Source of the DNA: JBCBAP01 sp038532435
GTDB lineage: Bacteria; Pseudomonadota; Alphaproteobacteria; Rhodobacterales; Rhodobacteraceae
Direction: 5' to 3'
DNA length: 64,000 bases
NCBI GenBank assembly: GCA_038532435.1
Contig: JBCBAP010000002.1
Span: 84,248 to 148,247, forward strand
Below are positions 52,358 to 61,690 of the stretch, one piece after another. The notes beneath the pieces were generated by a model that did no database searches, was not told the DNA's origin, and worked only from the letters and a program-made list of their open reading frames with translations. Position numbers and translations under genes: made by a program. The number at the start of each line of letters is the position of its first letter. The stretch's first letter is position 1.

Positions 52358-53167
52358 ATGCAACGGCCGATCTTGCGGGTATTCGGGGAGCGTAACACCG
52401 GCTCCCGCGCGGTGATCTCGATGCTGGAGGCGGCGGGCTTTGCCTGTTCCGGGGAGGCCGCAGGATTCGACGCACCACCCCGGGAGCGTGCGCTGCAGCG
52501 CAGGATCGAGAGTGCCTTCGACGGACCGTGGAAGCATGTCTATCTCGACGCGCTGAGGGACATCCGGGCACAGGCGCGGGGTCCACTCGGCCAATGGAAA
52601 CACGCAGCCCCCCGCTACGACCGCACGTTTCGGGAGGCGCGGGCCCGCGTCCTCTTTCTCACCCGCAATCCCTACAGCTGGGCCGTTGCCCTGCACCGCA
52701 ATCCCTATCACCAGCGGGGGCCGCGACAGCGCACGCTCGACGGGTTTCTGAGCACGCCCTGGGCCACGCTGGGGCGGGAACAGATGGCCCCGGTCGTGCC
52801 CGGCCCCGCGCACCTGTGGCGGTGGAAGATGCAGGCCGCCCTCGATTTCGAGGAACTGGCCCGGGGGGACGGTGTGGCCGTAGGATGGCTGAGTTTCGAA
52901 ACCTTCGTTGCCGACCCCGTGCACGCGCTTACCCGCGCGCTTGCCCGAATGGGCGTCGTCGCACCGCAACTTGTGCCCGTTCCGAACACGAAACCGGATG
53001 GACGCAGCGCCGCCGACATTGCGGAATACTATGCTGCGGAGGTGTGGAAGGACGCGCTCGATCCGGATGCGGTCTGGCGGATCAACGATCAGATCCCGGC
53101 GGATTTGATGGACGGTTTCGGGTATGCCCGCCTGCGACCGGAGGATTTCGGGCGTCGGGCTGCCTGA
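52358..53167 (+). CDS. Sulfotransferase-like P-loop protein
   Basis: This 269-residue protein begins ILRVFGERNTGSRAVISMLE, resembling the GERNSGT-type phosphate loop of certain sulfotransferases. RVLFLTRNPYSWAVALHRNPYHQRG in the middle is a 3'-phosphate-binding motif. No signal peptide or TM segment is present. The acceptor is unknown; surface polysaccharide sulfation is possible. The ribosome site GGAGGCAGACAGG precedes the ATG. It is divergent from xth and convergent with the erpA-like gene. Confidence 0.75.
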   Translation: MQRPILRVFGERNTGSRAVISMLEAAGFACSGEAAGFDAPPRERALQRRIESAFDGPWKHVYLDALRDIRAQARGPLGQWKHAAPRYDRTFREARARVLFLTRNPYSWAVALHRNPYHQRGPRQRTLDGFLSTPWATLGREQMAPVVPGPAHLWRWKMQAALDFEELARGDGVAVGWLSFETFVADPVHALTRALARMGVVAPQLVPVPNTKPDGRSAADIAEYYAAEVWKDALDPDAVWRINDQIPADLMDGFGYARLRPEDFGRRAA

Positions 53168-53278
53168 CCGGCCCCTTCGCGCCGCCCCGTAGCGTTGCCT
53201 TCGGAAAACGCGACACAGCGAGAGCCGTGTTTCATGGGTCTGCGTGGTTGTGACTGCGCGAGAGCGCGGTCGTTCGCC

Positions 53279-53614
53279 TCAGATAGAGAAGCTCGTCCCG
53301 CAGCCGCAGCTCGACGTCGCATTCGGATTTTCGATGACGAACCGCGCGCCGATCAGCTCCTCGCTGAAATCGATCACCGCATCGCTGAGAAACGGCAGGG
53401 AGACCGGGTCGATGAGGACCTTTTGCCCGTCCTGCTCCAGCACCAGATCCTCGGAGGCCGGAACCTCTTCGAGCCTGATGTCGTACTGAAAGCCCGAGCA
53501 GCCGCCGCCCTCAACCGCCACGCGCAGCGCCTTCGGGGGCGTCGCATCCGCATTGATCTCCCTGAGCCGGGCGAAGGCCCGTTCGGAGACGCGGGGAGGC
53601 AGCGCGAGGTCCAT
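53279..53614 (-). CDS. erpA: Iron-sulfur cluster insertion protein (HesB/IscA family)
   Basis: This 111-residue A-type carrier has the three conserved cysteines: Cys in VEGGGCSGFQYDI and two in NATSSCGCGTSFSI at the C-terminus. It accepts and passes on [4Fe-4S] or [2Fe-2S] clusters. No isc or suf operon is nearby, so a free-standing ErpA-like carrier is likely. IscA cannot be excluded. It is divergent from dgt, 79 bp away. Confidence 0.93.
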   Translation of the reverse strand: MDLALPPRVSERAFARLREINADATPPKALRVAVEGGGCSGFQYDIRLEEVPASEDLVLEQDGQKVLIDPVSLPFLSDAVIDFSEELIGARFVIENPNATSSCGCGTSFSI

Positions 53615-53693
53615 GTGCTTGATCCGTCTATGGCCGCAGTTTACAGGTCCCTTAACTTAGAGAAGCGGCAGCGCCGCGACAAGAGAGGCCCCG

Positions 53694-54860
53694 ATGATCG
53701 CGCCCTACGCCTGCCATCCCGATGCGAGCCGGGGCCGTCTGCACGCTGAACCGGAAAGCGCACACCGGTCGCCCTTCCAGCGAGATCGGGATCGCATCAT
53801 CCATTGTTCCGCGTTCCGCCGACTCAAGCACAAGACGCAGGTGTTCGTCGAGCATGAAGGGGACTATTTCCGGACCCGCCTCACCCATTCGCTGGAGGTC
53901 GCCCAGGTTGCCCGCACCATGTCGCGGGTGCTGGGCCTGAACGAGGATCTCACGGAGGCTGTCGCGCTCGCCCACGACCTCGGCCATCCCCCGTTCGGCC
54001 ACACCGGGGAGGATGCGCTGCACGCAGCGATGGAACGTTTTGGTGGCTTCGATCATAACGCCCAGGCGCTCAAGATCGTGACGGATTTGGAGCGGCACTA
54101 TGCGGAATGGGATGGGTTGAACCTCACCTGGGAAACCCTTGAAGGCATTGCCAAACATAACGGACCGCTGACGGATCCCGAGGATGCGCCTCCGCTCCAC
54201 TTTGCGCTTGCGGACTATGATGCGCGGCATGATCTGGAGCTCGACACCCACGCAAGTGCGGAGGCGCAGGTCGCCGCCCTCAGCGACGATATCGCCTACA
54301 ACAATCATGACCTCCATGACGGCCTTCGCGCCGGGCTCTTCACCGTCGCGCAGATCTGCGACCTTCCGATCGTCGGTCGCGCGTTTCAGGAGGTGGACCG
54401 CCGCTGGCCTGACCTCGAACATGCCCGCCGGCTGCATGAGGGATTGCGCCGGGTCTTCGGCGTGATGGTCGAGGATGTGATCGCCGCGTCGAAGAACGAG
54501 ATCGCCCGCGCGGCCCCGACACGTCCGGAGGATGTCCGCGCCCATGGCCGGCAGATCATCCGCTTTTCCGAGTCGGTCTGGGACGATTTGCAGCAGATCC
54601 GGGATTTCCTGTTTGAACGGATGTACCGTCACTGGTCGGTCCGGCGCATGCGGCGCAAGGCACATCAGGTCGTGATCGACCTCTTCACGGAGTTCATGGA
54701 GGATCCGGGCATGCTCCCCGATCACTGGCGGGAGGCCGCGATGCACGCCCGCAGCGAGAATCTGCGCGCCCGGGTGATTTCGGACTACATCGCCGGTATG
54801 ACCGACCGCTATGCGCTGCAGGAACACCGACGCCTCACGGATCCCATGATCCGCGTCTAG
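53694..54860 (+). CDS. dgt: dGTPase-like HD-domain dNTP triphosphohydrolase
   Basis: This 388-residue HD-domain enzyme hydrolyses dNTPs to deoxynucleosides and triphosphate, helping balance nucleotide pools. Motifs present: ESAHRSPFQRDRDRIIHCSAFRRLKHKTQVF, TRLTHSLEV, ALAHDLGHPPFGHTGED (HD motif) and LSDDIAYNNHD. The length suits the class 2 dGTPase-like proteins common in alphaproteobacteria. It lies 101 bp upstream of argS, with which it may share a transcript. Confidence 0.94.
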   Translation: MIAPYACHPDASRGRLHAEPESAHRSPFQRDRDRIIHCSAFRRLKHKTQVFVEHEGDYFRTRLTHSLEVAQVARTMSRVLGLNEDLTEAVALAHDLGHPPFGHTGEDALHAAMERFGGFDHNAQALKIVTDLERHYAEWDGLNLTWETLEGIAKHNGPLTDPEDAPPLHFALADYDARHDLELDTHASAEAQVAALSDDIAYNNHDLHDGLRAGLFTVAQICDLPIVGRAFQEVDRRWPDLEHARRLHEGLRRVFGVMVEDVIAASKNEIARAAPTRPEDVRAHGRQIIRFSESVWDDLQQIRDFLFERMYRHWSVRRMRRKAHQVVIDLFTEFMEDPGMLPDHWREAAMHARSENLRARVISDYIAGMTDRYALQEHRRLTDPMIRV

Positions 54861-54961
54861 GCGCCTGCTGGTGGCGCGGGCCACGGCGGCGGTTGACGCA
54901 CGCCCCGCACTTGTGCATGTCCGGGGCTCTTTCATTCCGACAACCCTCAGGACCCGAGACG

Positions 54962-56698
54962 ATGAACCTGTTTGCAGAGATAAAAGAGCTGGTGACCGGC
55001 ACGCTTGATGCGATGGCCGCCGACGGGGTGATCCCCGCCGGGCTCGACCTGCGAAACGTCTCCGTCGAGCCGCCGAGGGATCCAAGCCATGGCGACATGG
55101 CGACCAACGCGGCCATGGTTCTGGCCAAGCCCGCGAAGATGAAGCCGCGGGACATCGCCGACGCGCTCGCCGCGCGGCTGGGCGGCGATGCACGGCTTGC
55201 CTCCGTGGAGGTTGCTGGTCCGGGGTTTCTGAACCTGCGGCTTGTCTCCGGGCAGTGGCAGAGGGTCATCCCCGCGGCTCTTTCGGCGGGCACCCGGTTC
55301 GGAGTCTCCGACCTCGGGGTGGGGGTGAAGGTGAACGTGGAGTATGTCTCCGCCAACCCCACCGGCCCGCTCCACATTGGGCACACACGGGGTGCGGTTT
55401 TCGGCGACGCGCTGGCGGAGCTTCTGGACTTCGCGGGCTACGATGTGACCCGGGAATACTACATCAATGACGGTGGCGGGCAGGTGGACACGCTCGCCCG
55501 TTCAGTCTTTGAACGCTACCGGGAGGCGTGCGGTCAGGCCCCGCAAATCGCCGAAGGACTTTACCCCGGCGACTATCTCATCCCGGTCGGGCAGGCGCTG
55601 AAGGAGCAGTTCGGCGAAAGCCTTCTCGGCCAGAACAACGAGGAGTGGCTGCCGGAGGTTCGCGCGTTCGCGACCGCTGAGATGATGAAGATGATCCGTG
55701 CGGATCTGGATGCGCTCGGCGTGCGGATGGATGTCTTCTTCTCTGAGAAGTCGCTCTACGGGACCGGGCGGATCGAGGGCGCACTCGACGATCTGCGGTC
55801 GAAGGATCTCATCTACACCGGCACGCTCGAGCCCCCGAAGGGCAAGACACCGGAGGATTGGGAGCCGCGGGAGCAGACGCTCTTCCGCTCCACGGCCCAC
55901 GGTGACGATGTGGACCGGCCGGTGATGAAGTCCGACGGGTCCTGGACCTACTTCGCCCCGGACATCGCCTACCATTTTGACAAGATCGAGCGTGGCTTCG
56001 ACCAGCTGATCGATATCTTCGGTGCGGACCATGGCGGTTATGTGAAGCGGATGAAGGCCGCGGTCTCCGCCCTCTCCGACGGGCGGGTACCGGTCGACAT
56101 CAAGCTCTGCCAGCTCGTCCGCCTCTTCAAGGACGGCGAGCCGTTCAAGATGTCCAAGCGGGCAGGCACATTCATCACCTTACGCGACGTGGTGGACGAG
56201 GTGGGCAAGGACGTGACCCGCTTCACCATGCTGACGCGCAAGAACGATGCGCCGCTCGATTTCGATTTCGCAAAGGCGCTCGAACAGTCGAAGGACAATC
56301 CGGTCTTCTACGTGCAGTACGCCCATGCCCGGGTGAACTCCGTCATGGGAAAGGCGGCCATCCCCGCGGATGACGTAGCGCTTTCGGGAGCGGACTTTGC
56401 CCTGCTCGGCCATCCGGCGGAGCTGTCGCTCGTGCGCAAGATCGCCGAATGGCCGCGGACGCTGGAAGGGGCTGCGCTGCACCACGAACCCCATCGGATC
56501 GCCTTCTACCTCTATGATCTTGCGGCGGAATTGCACGGGCTCTGGAACCGCGGAAACGATGAGACATCTCTGCGTTTTCTGCAGGAAGATGACGCGGAAG
56601 GCACCCGTGCCCGCCTCGCAATGATCCGCGCCTGTCAGGTTGTGATTGCCGCAGGACTTGGTATCCTTGGGGTGACCCCGGCGCAGGAAATGCGCTAA
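54962..56698 (+). CDS. argS: Arginyl-tRNA synthetase
   Basis: This class I synthetase charges tRNA-Arg. The 578-residue product has the N-terminal Add-1 domain, the HIGH motif in NPTGPLHIGHTRGAVFGDAL (about residues 132-151), the KMSKS motif as FKMSKRAGTFITLRD and an anticodon-binding DALR domain at the end. The start MNLFAEIKELV was chosen because the ATG at 54962 follows GGACCCGAGACG. Longer frames upstream have no family match. Confidence 0.97.
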   Translation: MNLFAEIKELVTGTLDAMAADGVIPAGLDLRNVSVEPPRDPSHGDMATNAAMVLAKPAKMKPRDIADALAARLGGDARLASVEVAGPGFLNLRLVSGQWQRVIPAALSAGTRFGVSDLGVGVKVNVEYVSANPTGPLHIGHTRGAVFGDALAELLDFAGYDVTREYYINDGGGQVDTLARSVFERYREACGQAPQIAEGLYPGDYLIPVGQALKEQFGESLLGQNNEEWLPEVRAFATAEMMKMIRADLDALGVRMDVFFSEKSLYGTGRIEGALDDLRSKDLIYTGTLEPPKGKTPEDWEPREQTLFRSTAHGDDVDRPVMKSDGSWTYFAPDIAYHFDKIERGFDQLIDIFGADHGGYVKRMKAAVSALSDGRVPVDIKLCQLVRLFKDGEPFKMSKRAGTFITLRDVVDEVGKDVTRFTMLTRKNDAPLDFDFAKALEQSKDNPVFYVQYAHARVNSVMGKAAIPADDVALSGADFALLGHPAELSLVRKIAEWPRTLEGAALHHEPHRIAFYLYDLAAELHGLWNRGNDETSLRFLQEDDAEGTRARLAMIRACQVVIAAGLGILGVTPAQEMR

Positions 56699-56762
56699 CG
56701 CAAAACAACATATTCGGGGTTGGAGCAGATCGACACACCAGATAAGGTGTGCGAGAGAGGCA

Positions 56763-57560
56763 ATGGCACCGATGCAGGATACGGCAGCAGACGTTACAGA
56801 TTCGTCCTCGTCCGGGGGAGTTATGGTCGCGATCCTTGGCTGGATCGGGGCGGCGATATCGCTTGCGGTGCTCGTGGGCGTGCTGATCTGGGCCTGGCGG
56901 CTCGGCACTCGGGATCCCAACGCGATCCCGGTGATCCTGGCCCAGACCGAGACGATGCGCGTCCCGGTCGCGCCGGAGGAGGCAGGCGGTGATCAGGCGC
57001 CCCATCAGGGGCTGAGCGTCAATGAACAGATCGCGGGCACGCCGCAGGAGCTTCCGGATACCGTGGTCGTCGCGCCGGCGGCCCCGGATCCGCGCGCGGA
57101 CCTTCCCGTGGAGGAAGAGCCCGCCGCGGAGGAGGTGGTCGAGGCGGAGCCCGATGCGGTCGAGGACGCGGAAAGCGGCTCCCCGCTCGCCCCGATCAGG
57201 GCTCAACCGCCCCGGTCGCGGCCCATTACCTTGGCCACGACGAACACGGTTTCCCCCAGCACGCCGGTCGTCAGCGAGGACGCCCTTCCGGTGCGCGCGG
57301 AGGACATCGCCGACGGGACCCACATGGTGCAGCTCGGTGCCTACGATTCCGAGCAGACAGCGCTCCTGCAATGGGCCGCCATCCTCGACGCACAGGAGGA
57401 TCTGCTCGAGGGCAAGCGGCGCTATATCGAGCGCACCCAGTCCGGGGGCAAGACGCTCTACCGCCTGCGCGCCGTCGGCTATGCGAATGGGACGGAGACG
57501 AAGGCGACCTGTTCCGCGCTGGTCTCCCGCGGCCTTCCCTGCATCCCGGTGCGCAAGTGA
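56763..57560 (+). CDS. SPOR-domain membrane protein
   Basis: This 265-residue protein has one TM helix (ILGWIGAAISLAVLVGVLIWAWRLG, about residues 23-47) and a long acidic, Pro/Glu-rich linker. A C-terminal SPOR-like domain follows (THMVQLGAYDSEQTALLQWAAI...YRLRAVGYANGTETKATCSALVSRGLPC) that should bind denuded peptidoglycan at septa. It lies 64 bp after argS and overlaps nagZ by 4 bp (GTGA), an order shared with other Rhodobacterales. Confidence 0.92.
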   Translation: MAPMQDTAADVTDSSSSGGVMVAILGWIGAAISLAVLVGVLIWAWRLGTRDPNAIPVILAQTETMRVPVAPEEAGGDQAPHQGLSVNEQIAGTPQELPDTVVVAPAAPDPRADLPVEEEPAAEEVVEAEPDAVEDAESGSPLAPIRAQPPRSRPITLATTNTVSPSTPVVSEDALPVRAEDIADGTHMVQLGAYDSEQTALLQWAAILDAQEDLLEGKRRYIERTQSGGKTLYRLRAVGYANGTETKATCSALVSRGLPCIPVRK

Positions 57561-58510
57561 TCGCGGCGACGACCTTCGGCATCGATGGCCCGGTGCTGTC
57601 GGCGCGGGAGCGGGATTTCCATCGGCAGGCGCAGCCCTGGGGCTTCATCCTCTTCAAGCGCAACGTGGAAAGCCCGGATCAGCTCCGCCGCCTGACGTCG
57701 GAACTGCGGGACTGCGTGGGACGCGAGGCTCCCATCCTCATCGATCAGGAGGGGGGCAGGGTGGACCGGCTCGGCCCGCCGCACTGGCCGACCCATGTAC
57801 CGCCCCTCGACGAGGCTGCTGGCGCGCCACTTCCCGTTCGTGCCGCCGCGCTCAAAGATCGCTACCGGCGCATCGCGTCGGATCTGCGCGCGACGGGGAT
57901 CGACGTGAACTGCGCGCCGGCCCTCGACATCGCCTATCCGGATACACACCCTTTCCTGCGCAACCGCTGCTATGGCGAGACGGCGGAGGATGTCGCCGTG
58001 CTCGGCCGGGCGGTCGCTGACGGGCTGATGGAGGGTGGTGTTTTGCCGGTCATGAAGCACATGCCGGGCCACGGACGGGGCAGGGTGGACAGCCACCACG
58101 ACCTTCCGCGCACGGATGCACCCCGCCCGGTGCTGGAGGCGGAGGATTTCGCCCCCTTCCGGGCTCTTTCGGACCTGCCTATGGGGATGACCGCCCATAT
58201 GGTCTTTGAGGATATCGACCCGACCGTACCTGCCACCGCATCGCCCAAGATGGTGCAAACCGTGCGCGAGCAGATCGGTTTCGATGGCCTGCTCATGACC
58301 GACGATATCGGGATGAACGCCCTGTCTGGCACGGTTGAGGAACGCGTCGCCACGAGCCTCGCTGCCGGGTGCGATCTGATCCTCCATTGCAACGGGGACA
58401 TAGACGAGCGCGAACGGGTCGCTGCCGTCGTCCCCGCCCTTGCCGGTCGCGCCGCCGTCCGTGCGGATGCCGCTCTTGCCCTTCGCCCTCGGGAGACCGC
58501 CCATGCCTGA
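57557..58510 (+). CDS. nagZ: Beta-N-acetylhexosaminidase (NagZ)
   Basis: NagZ removes GlcNAc from peptidoglycan fragments in the cytoplasm during cell-wall recycling. The 317-residue glycoside hydrolase family 3 enzyme shows PILIDQEGGRVDRL, NCAPALDI, the catalytic His loop KHMPGHGRGRVDSHHDLP and the nucleophile Asp in LLMTDDIGMNALSG. The GTG start (VIAATTFGIDG) was chosen because it overlaps the SPOR stop by 4 bp and matches the family N-terminus. It is co-transcribed with the SPOR gene and scpA. Confidence 0.95.
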   Translation: MIAATTFGIDGPVLSARERDFHRQAQPWGFILFKRNVESPDQLRRLTSELRDCVGREAPILIDQEGGRVDRLGPPHWPTHVPPLDEAAGAPLPVRAAALKDRYRRIASDLRATGIDVNCAPALDIAYPDTHPFLRNRCYGETAEDVAVLGRAVADGLMEGGVLPVMKHMPGHGRGRVDSHHDLPRTDAPRPVLEAEDFAPFRALSDLPMGMTAHMVFEDIDPTVPATASPKMVQTVREQIGFDGLLMTDDIGMNALSGTVEERVATSLAAGCDLILHCNGDIDERERVAAVVPALAGRAAVRADAALALRPRETAHA

Positions 58511-59285
58511 TGATTTTCAGTGGGACAGCACCGAAGAGCGCCTCGCCGCCGAGGCTCTCGTCGTCGATGTGGACGGGTACGAGGGGCCGCTCGACCTGCT
58601 GCTCACTCTCGCACGGACCCAGAAGGTTGACCTTCGCCGGGTGTCCATCCTCCAGCTCGCCGAGCAGTATCTGACTTTCGTCGAGGCGGCGAAGGTGCTG
58701 CGCATCGAGCTTGCCGCGGACTATCTCGTTATGGCCGCCTGGCTCGCTTTCCTGAAGTCCCGTCTGCTTCTGCCCGCGGATCCGGAGGAGGACGGACCGT
58801 CCGGCGAGGAGCTTGCCGCCCACCTTGCCTTCCAGCTCGAACGGCTGGAGGCGATGCGCCGGGTCGCCGCGAAGCTGATGGCGCGGGACCAGCTCGGCCG
58901 CGATTTCTTCTCCCGCGGGGAGGTCGAGGAGGTCACCACAAAGCGGACAGTGACCTACGAATCGAGCCTCATCGAACTCATGCGCGCCTATGCGAGCGTC
59001 AAGACGCGGGACGATTTCGAGCCGCTGCATCTCAAGCGCGGCGCGGTCTTCACCATGGAACAGGCGCTTGACCGGATGAAGGGGCTCATCGGCATGGCGC
59101 TCGACTGGGCGGATCTGGAGGATTTCCTGCCCGAGGCGTGGCGCCTCGATCCTAAGAAACGCCGCTCCGCGACCGCCGCAACCTTCGCCGCGTCGCTGGA
59201 GATGGTGAAGGCCGGTGAGGCCGAACTGGTGCAGTCCGACATGTTCGGTGCGATCCGCGTGCGCCGGAAGGCCCCCGCCGCATGA
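58503..59285 (+). CDS. scpA: Segregation and condensation protein A
   Basis: ScpA is the kleisin of the SMC-ScpAB condensin that organises chromosome arms. The 260-residue product has the N-terminal YEGPLDLLLTLARTQKVDLRRVSILQLAEQYL and AADYLVMAAWLAFLKSRLLLP, which bind the SMC neck. A C-terminal winged-helix follows. The start MPDDFQWDS was chosen because GGGAGACCGCCC precedes it; it overlaps the nagZ end by 8 bp. The end overlaps scpB by 4 bp. Confidence 0.95.
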   Translation: MPDDFQWDSTEERLAAEALVVDVDGYEGPLDLLLTLARTQKVDLRRVSILQLAEQYLTFVEAAKVLRIELAADYLVMAAWLAFLKSRLLLPADPEEDGPSGEELAAHLAFQLERLEAMRRVAAKLMARDQLGRDFFSRGEVEEVTTKRTVTYESSLIELMRAYASVKTRDDFEPLHLKRGAVFTMEQALDRMKGLIGMALDWADLEDFLPEAWRLDPKKRRSATAATFAASLEMVKAGEAELVQSDMFGAIRVRRKAPAA

Positions 59286-59914
59286 ATGGGGAGGTCACCG
59301 CGGGCGAAAGCCTTTTCGAAGCACCGCCCATGGCAGAGCAGGAGCGCATGGTCGAGGCGATCCTCTTCGCGTCGGCAGAGCCCATGACCGCCCGCGCCAT
59401 CGCTGCGCGCCTGCCTCACGGGTGCGACGTGGCCGAGGCACTGGCCCACCTGCGCAAGCGCTACCAGGGCAGGGGGGTGCACCTGCTGAAGTCCGGGGAT
59501 GAATGGGCCTTTCGCACCGCCGCCGACCTCAGCTTCCTGATGCAGAAGGAGATGGTGGAGACGCGCAAGCTGTCGCGCGCGGCCATCGAAACCCTCGCGA
59601 TCATCGCCTACCACCAGCCCGTCACCCGGGCGGAGATCGAGGAGATCCGGGGTGTCAGCGTGTCCAAGGGCACGGTGGACCTGCTCATGGAGCTCGACTG
59701 GATCAAGCTCGGGCGTCGGCGGAACACACCGGGCCGCCCGGTCACCTTCACGGTGACCCAGCACTTCCTCGACCATTTCGGGCTGGAGAGCGCCCGGGAC
59801 CTTCCGGACATCAAGGAATTGCGCGCTGCAGGCCTCCTCGACAACCGCCCGCCGCCGGGTGTGGTTGCAGAAGGGGACGAGGATCCCGAGGACCAGGACG
59901 ACATGTTCGAGTGA
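59282..59914 (+). CDS. scpB: Segregation and condensation protein B
   Basis: ScpB is the winged-helix KITE subunit of SMC-ScpAB. The 210-residue product has EQERMVEAILFASAEPMTARAIAARLP and the second winged helix SRAAIETLAIIAYHQPVTRAEIEEIRGVSVSKGTVDLL. The C-terminus is acidic (EDPEDQDDMFE). It overlaps scpA by 4 bp. In related genomes tatABC often follow scpB; here the next 1.7 kb holds no gene except an IS remnant. Confidence 0.95.
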   Translation: MNGEVTAGESLFEAPPMAEQERMVEAILFASAEPMTARAIAARLPHGCDVAEALAHLRKRYQGRGVHLLKSGDEWAFRTAADLSFLMQKEMVETRKLSRAAIETLAIIAYHQPVTRAEIEEIRGVSVSKGTVDLLMELDWIKLGRRRNTPGRPVTFTVTQHFLDHFGLESARDLPDIKELRAAGLLDNRPPPGVVAEGDEDPEDQDDMFE

Positions 59915-59928
59915 TCTGAGCAGTAAAA

Positions 59929-59962
59929 CCCCGGGACACGGTCCATGATCCGTGTCCCGGGG
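59929..59962. terminator. Strong 13-bp perfect hairpin after scpB
   Basis: CCCCGGGACACGG (59929-59941) and CCGTGTCCCGGGG (59950-59962) form a perfect stem with an 8-base loop, 14 bases after the scpB stop. No T-run follows on the plus strand; four T's follow on the minus strand. It may block or end transcripts from either direction. Confidence 0.65.
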
Positions 59963-60482
59963 ATGCCGTTGCGGGCAGCGGCGGACGGCACTTGTGCGAG
60001 GAGCGCGTCCGTGCCGACCGTGGCGCGGCGGCACGCACTGGCACAGGTGAGAAGGTGCGCGCCGCCGATGCGGATCAGGACCCCCACTGAGGCCGACACA
60101 TTCGGTCAGCCAAAGTCCCTCACCGCTTGTTCACGCAGAGCCGGGGAGAATCGTGTGGTGTTGACCTGACCTGATCGACCGGCCGGGACGGACCGGTGCA
60201 TCTGGTCACACGCGACCGGATCGGTTGGACAGGGCGCTGCGGAGGGTGTGCCTCGGCAACTTCTCGATCCGGCCGGAGATCCGACTCACAACACGCCTCT
60301 ACGTGATACAACCTATGAGTGTATGATGCACATGTCACCGGGGCCTGTACAGCGGTAATGCACCCATGCCGGGCATTTTCATCTTACGTGCACCTTAGAG
60401 CTGAATTCCTGCTGGATGGGTCGAGGGTGTCCATCCCCCTTGGAACTGGGCCATTACATTTGCTGCGAGAAAACGGTCCTGA
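59963..60482. other. 520-bp gap without recognisable gene
   Basis: Nothing coding is supported here. It lies between scpB and the IS3 remnant and may contain decayed DNA from displaced genes. The imperfect repeats GACCGG and CCGGTC occur near 60177-60225. Confidence 0.4.
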
Positions 60483-60488
60483 ATTGCG

Positions 60489-60764
60489 AGGAAGTAACAC
60501 TCGGCCAAAGACGTGCCGAAGCTGCTGCGTGAGATCGAACTGAAGCTGACGGTGGGCGATGATATGGCTTCCGCGCATCGGAGCGTCAGGATCAGCGATG
60601 CGACGTATTACACCTGGCAGAAGCGCTTCGGCGGCATCGGACGATCCCAATTGTCTGAGATGAAGAGCCGGGAGCAAAAGAATGCTCGGTTGAAGAAAGC
60701 TGAGCTTGAGCTGGACAAGCTCATCCTCGAGGAAAGCCTGAACCATTTAAAGATCAGGGCCTGA
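60489..60764 (+). pseudogene. IS3-family OrfA remnant
   Basis: The frame reads RK-stop-HSAKDVPKLLREIELKLTVGDDMASAHRSVRISDATYYTWQKRFGGIG... LKKAELELDKLILEESLNHLKIRA. This corresponds to the HTH and leucine-zipper of IS3 OrfA. The normal ATG is gone and a TAA lies at 60495-60497, so the protein cannot be made from its usual start. It is followed by the orfB remnant in another frame. Confidence 0.75.
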
Positions 60765-61540
60765 CCACAGAGGAGCTCCGTCAGGCCGTCATTCATACAC
60801 GCCAGAAGCTCGCCACGTCCGAGCGGCGGATGTGCCGGGTGACAAGACTGGCGCGGAGCGCCGTGCAGTCTCAACCAGTCCCGCGAGAGGATGACGCGCT
60901 GAGGCTGACTCTGATCCGGTTGGCGAAGCAGTGCAGCCGGGATGGCTCCCGCAAGATCATTGAATTGCTTCACGTTGAAGGCTGGCAAATCCATCACAAA
61001 AAGCTCGGGCGAGAGGACGGGCTACAGCTTCCGCAGCGCCACAAGAAGTGCAAACGGCTCTATCACAAGGACAGGGCGATCATCCGGTCGAGGCCAAGCC
61101 ATCCGAACCACATCCGGGCAATCGACGTCGTGCAGGACAAGCTCGGCAACGGGCAGAGCTGCAAGATGCTGACCGTTCTGAACGCGTTCACCCGTCGGGC
61201 GCTCGCAGTCACCGTTCGCACCAAATTGGGCGCAGACGACCGTCTGGAACCGATCTACCCGCTCCCGTTGAAGCACGGATCACCAGAATACATCCGGTCA
61301 GACAACGCGCCTGAGTTCGTCGCCGAAGCAGTGAAGGACTGGCCTCGACGGGTCGGTTTCAAGCCCATCCGCGCCTATCCAGGATCACCCTGGGAGAACG
61401 GATAGAATGAACGTTTCAATGGGACACTGCGGCGGGAGGTTCTGAATGCCGAATGGTTCGCAACGACCGAGCGGGCCCAGATCGTCATCGATCACTGTCT
61501 CTGACACAACAACCACACCCGAACGCAGTAGGCACTCAGC
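60764..61540 (+). pseudogene. IS3-family OrfB transposase remnant
   Basis: The DDE catalytic region is visible: first Asp in NHIRAIDVVQDKL, second in EYIRSDNAPEFV and Glu in PGSPWENG. A TAG replaces Tyr in the conserved ENGYNERFNG at about 61403-61405. Further stops follow after LNAEWFATTERAQIVIDHC. The transposase is inactive. Confidence 0.8.
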
Positions 61541-61690
61541 ATGCGCCCATCAGCGCTAGAAATTTCACGGGAGAAACCCCGGTTCAGCAGCATAAGTGTT
61601 CGTGGCTTCATACCATACTTTTGCCACCCTTTCAGGCGAACATTTTGGCGGGGTGATGTGCGTGCCCTACCTGCCCGAAGGATCTACTCC

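Larger units (their letters stand above)
60483..61590 (+). mobile_element. Decayed IS3-family insertion sequence
   Basis: Remnants of both transposase frames (orfA about 60489-60764, orfB about 60764-61540) are present in the order and orientation of IS3-family elements. Several stop codons disrupt them. The encoded sequence fits the IS407/IS51-like branch (LRPSHPNH-AIDVVQDKL, GSPEYIRSDNAPEFV, NAEWFATTERAQIVI). Terminal inverted repeats could not be assigned, so both ends are approximate. Confidence 0.75.
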
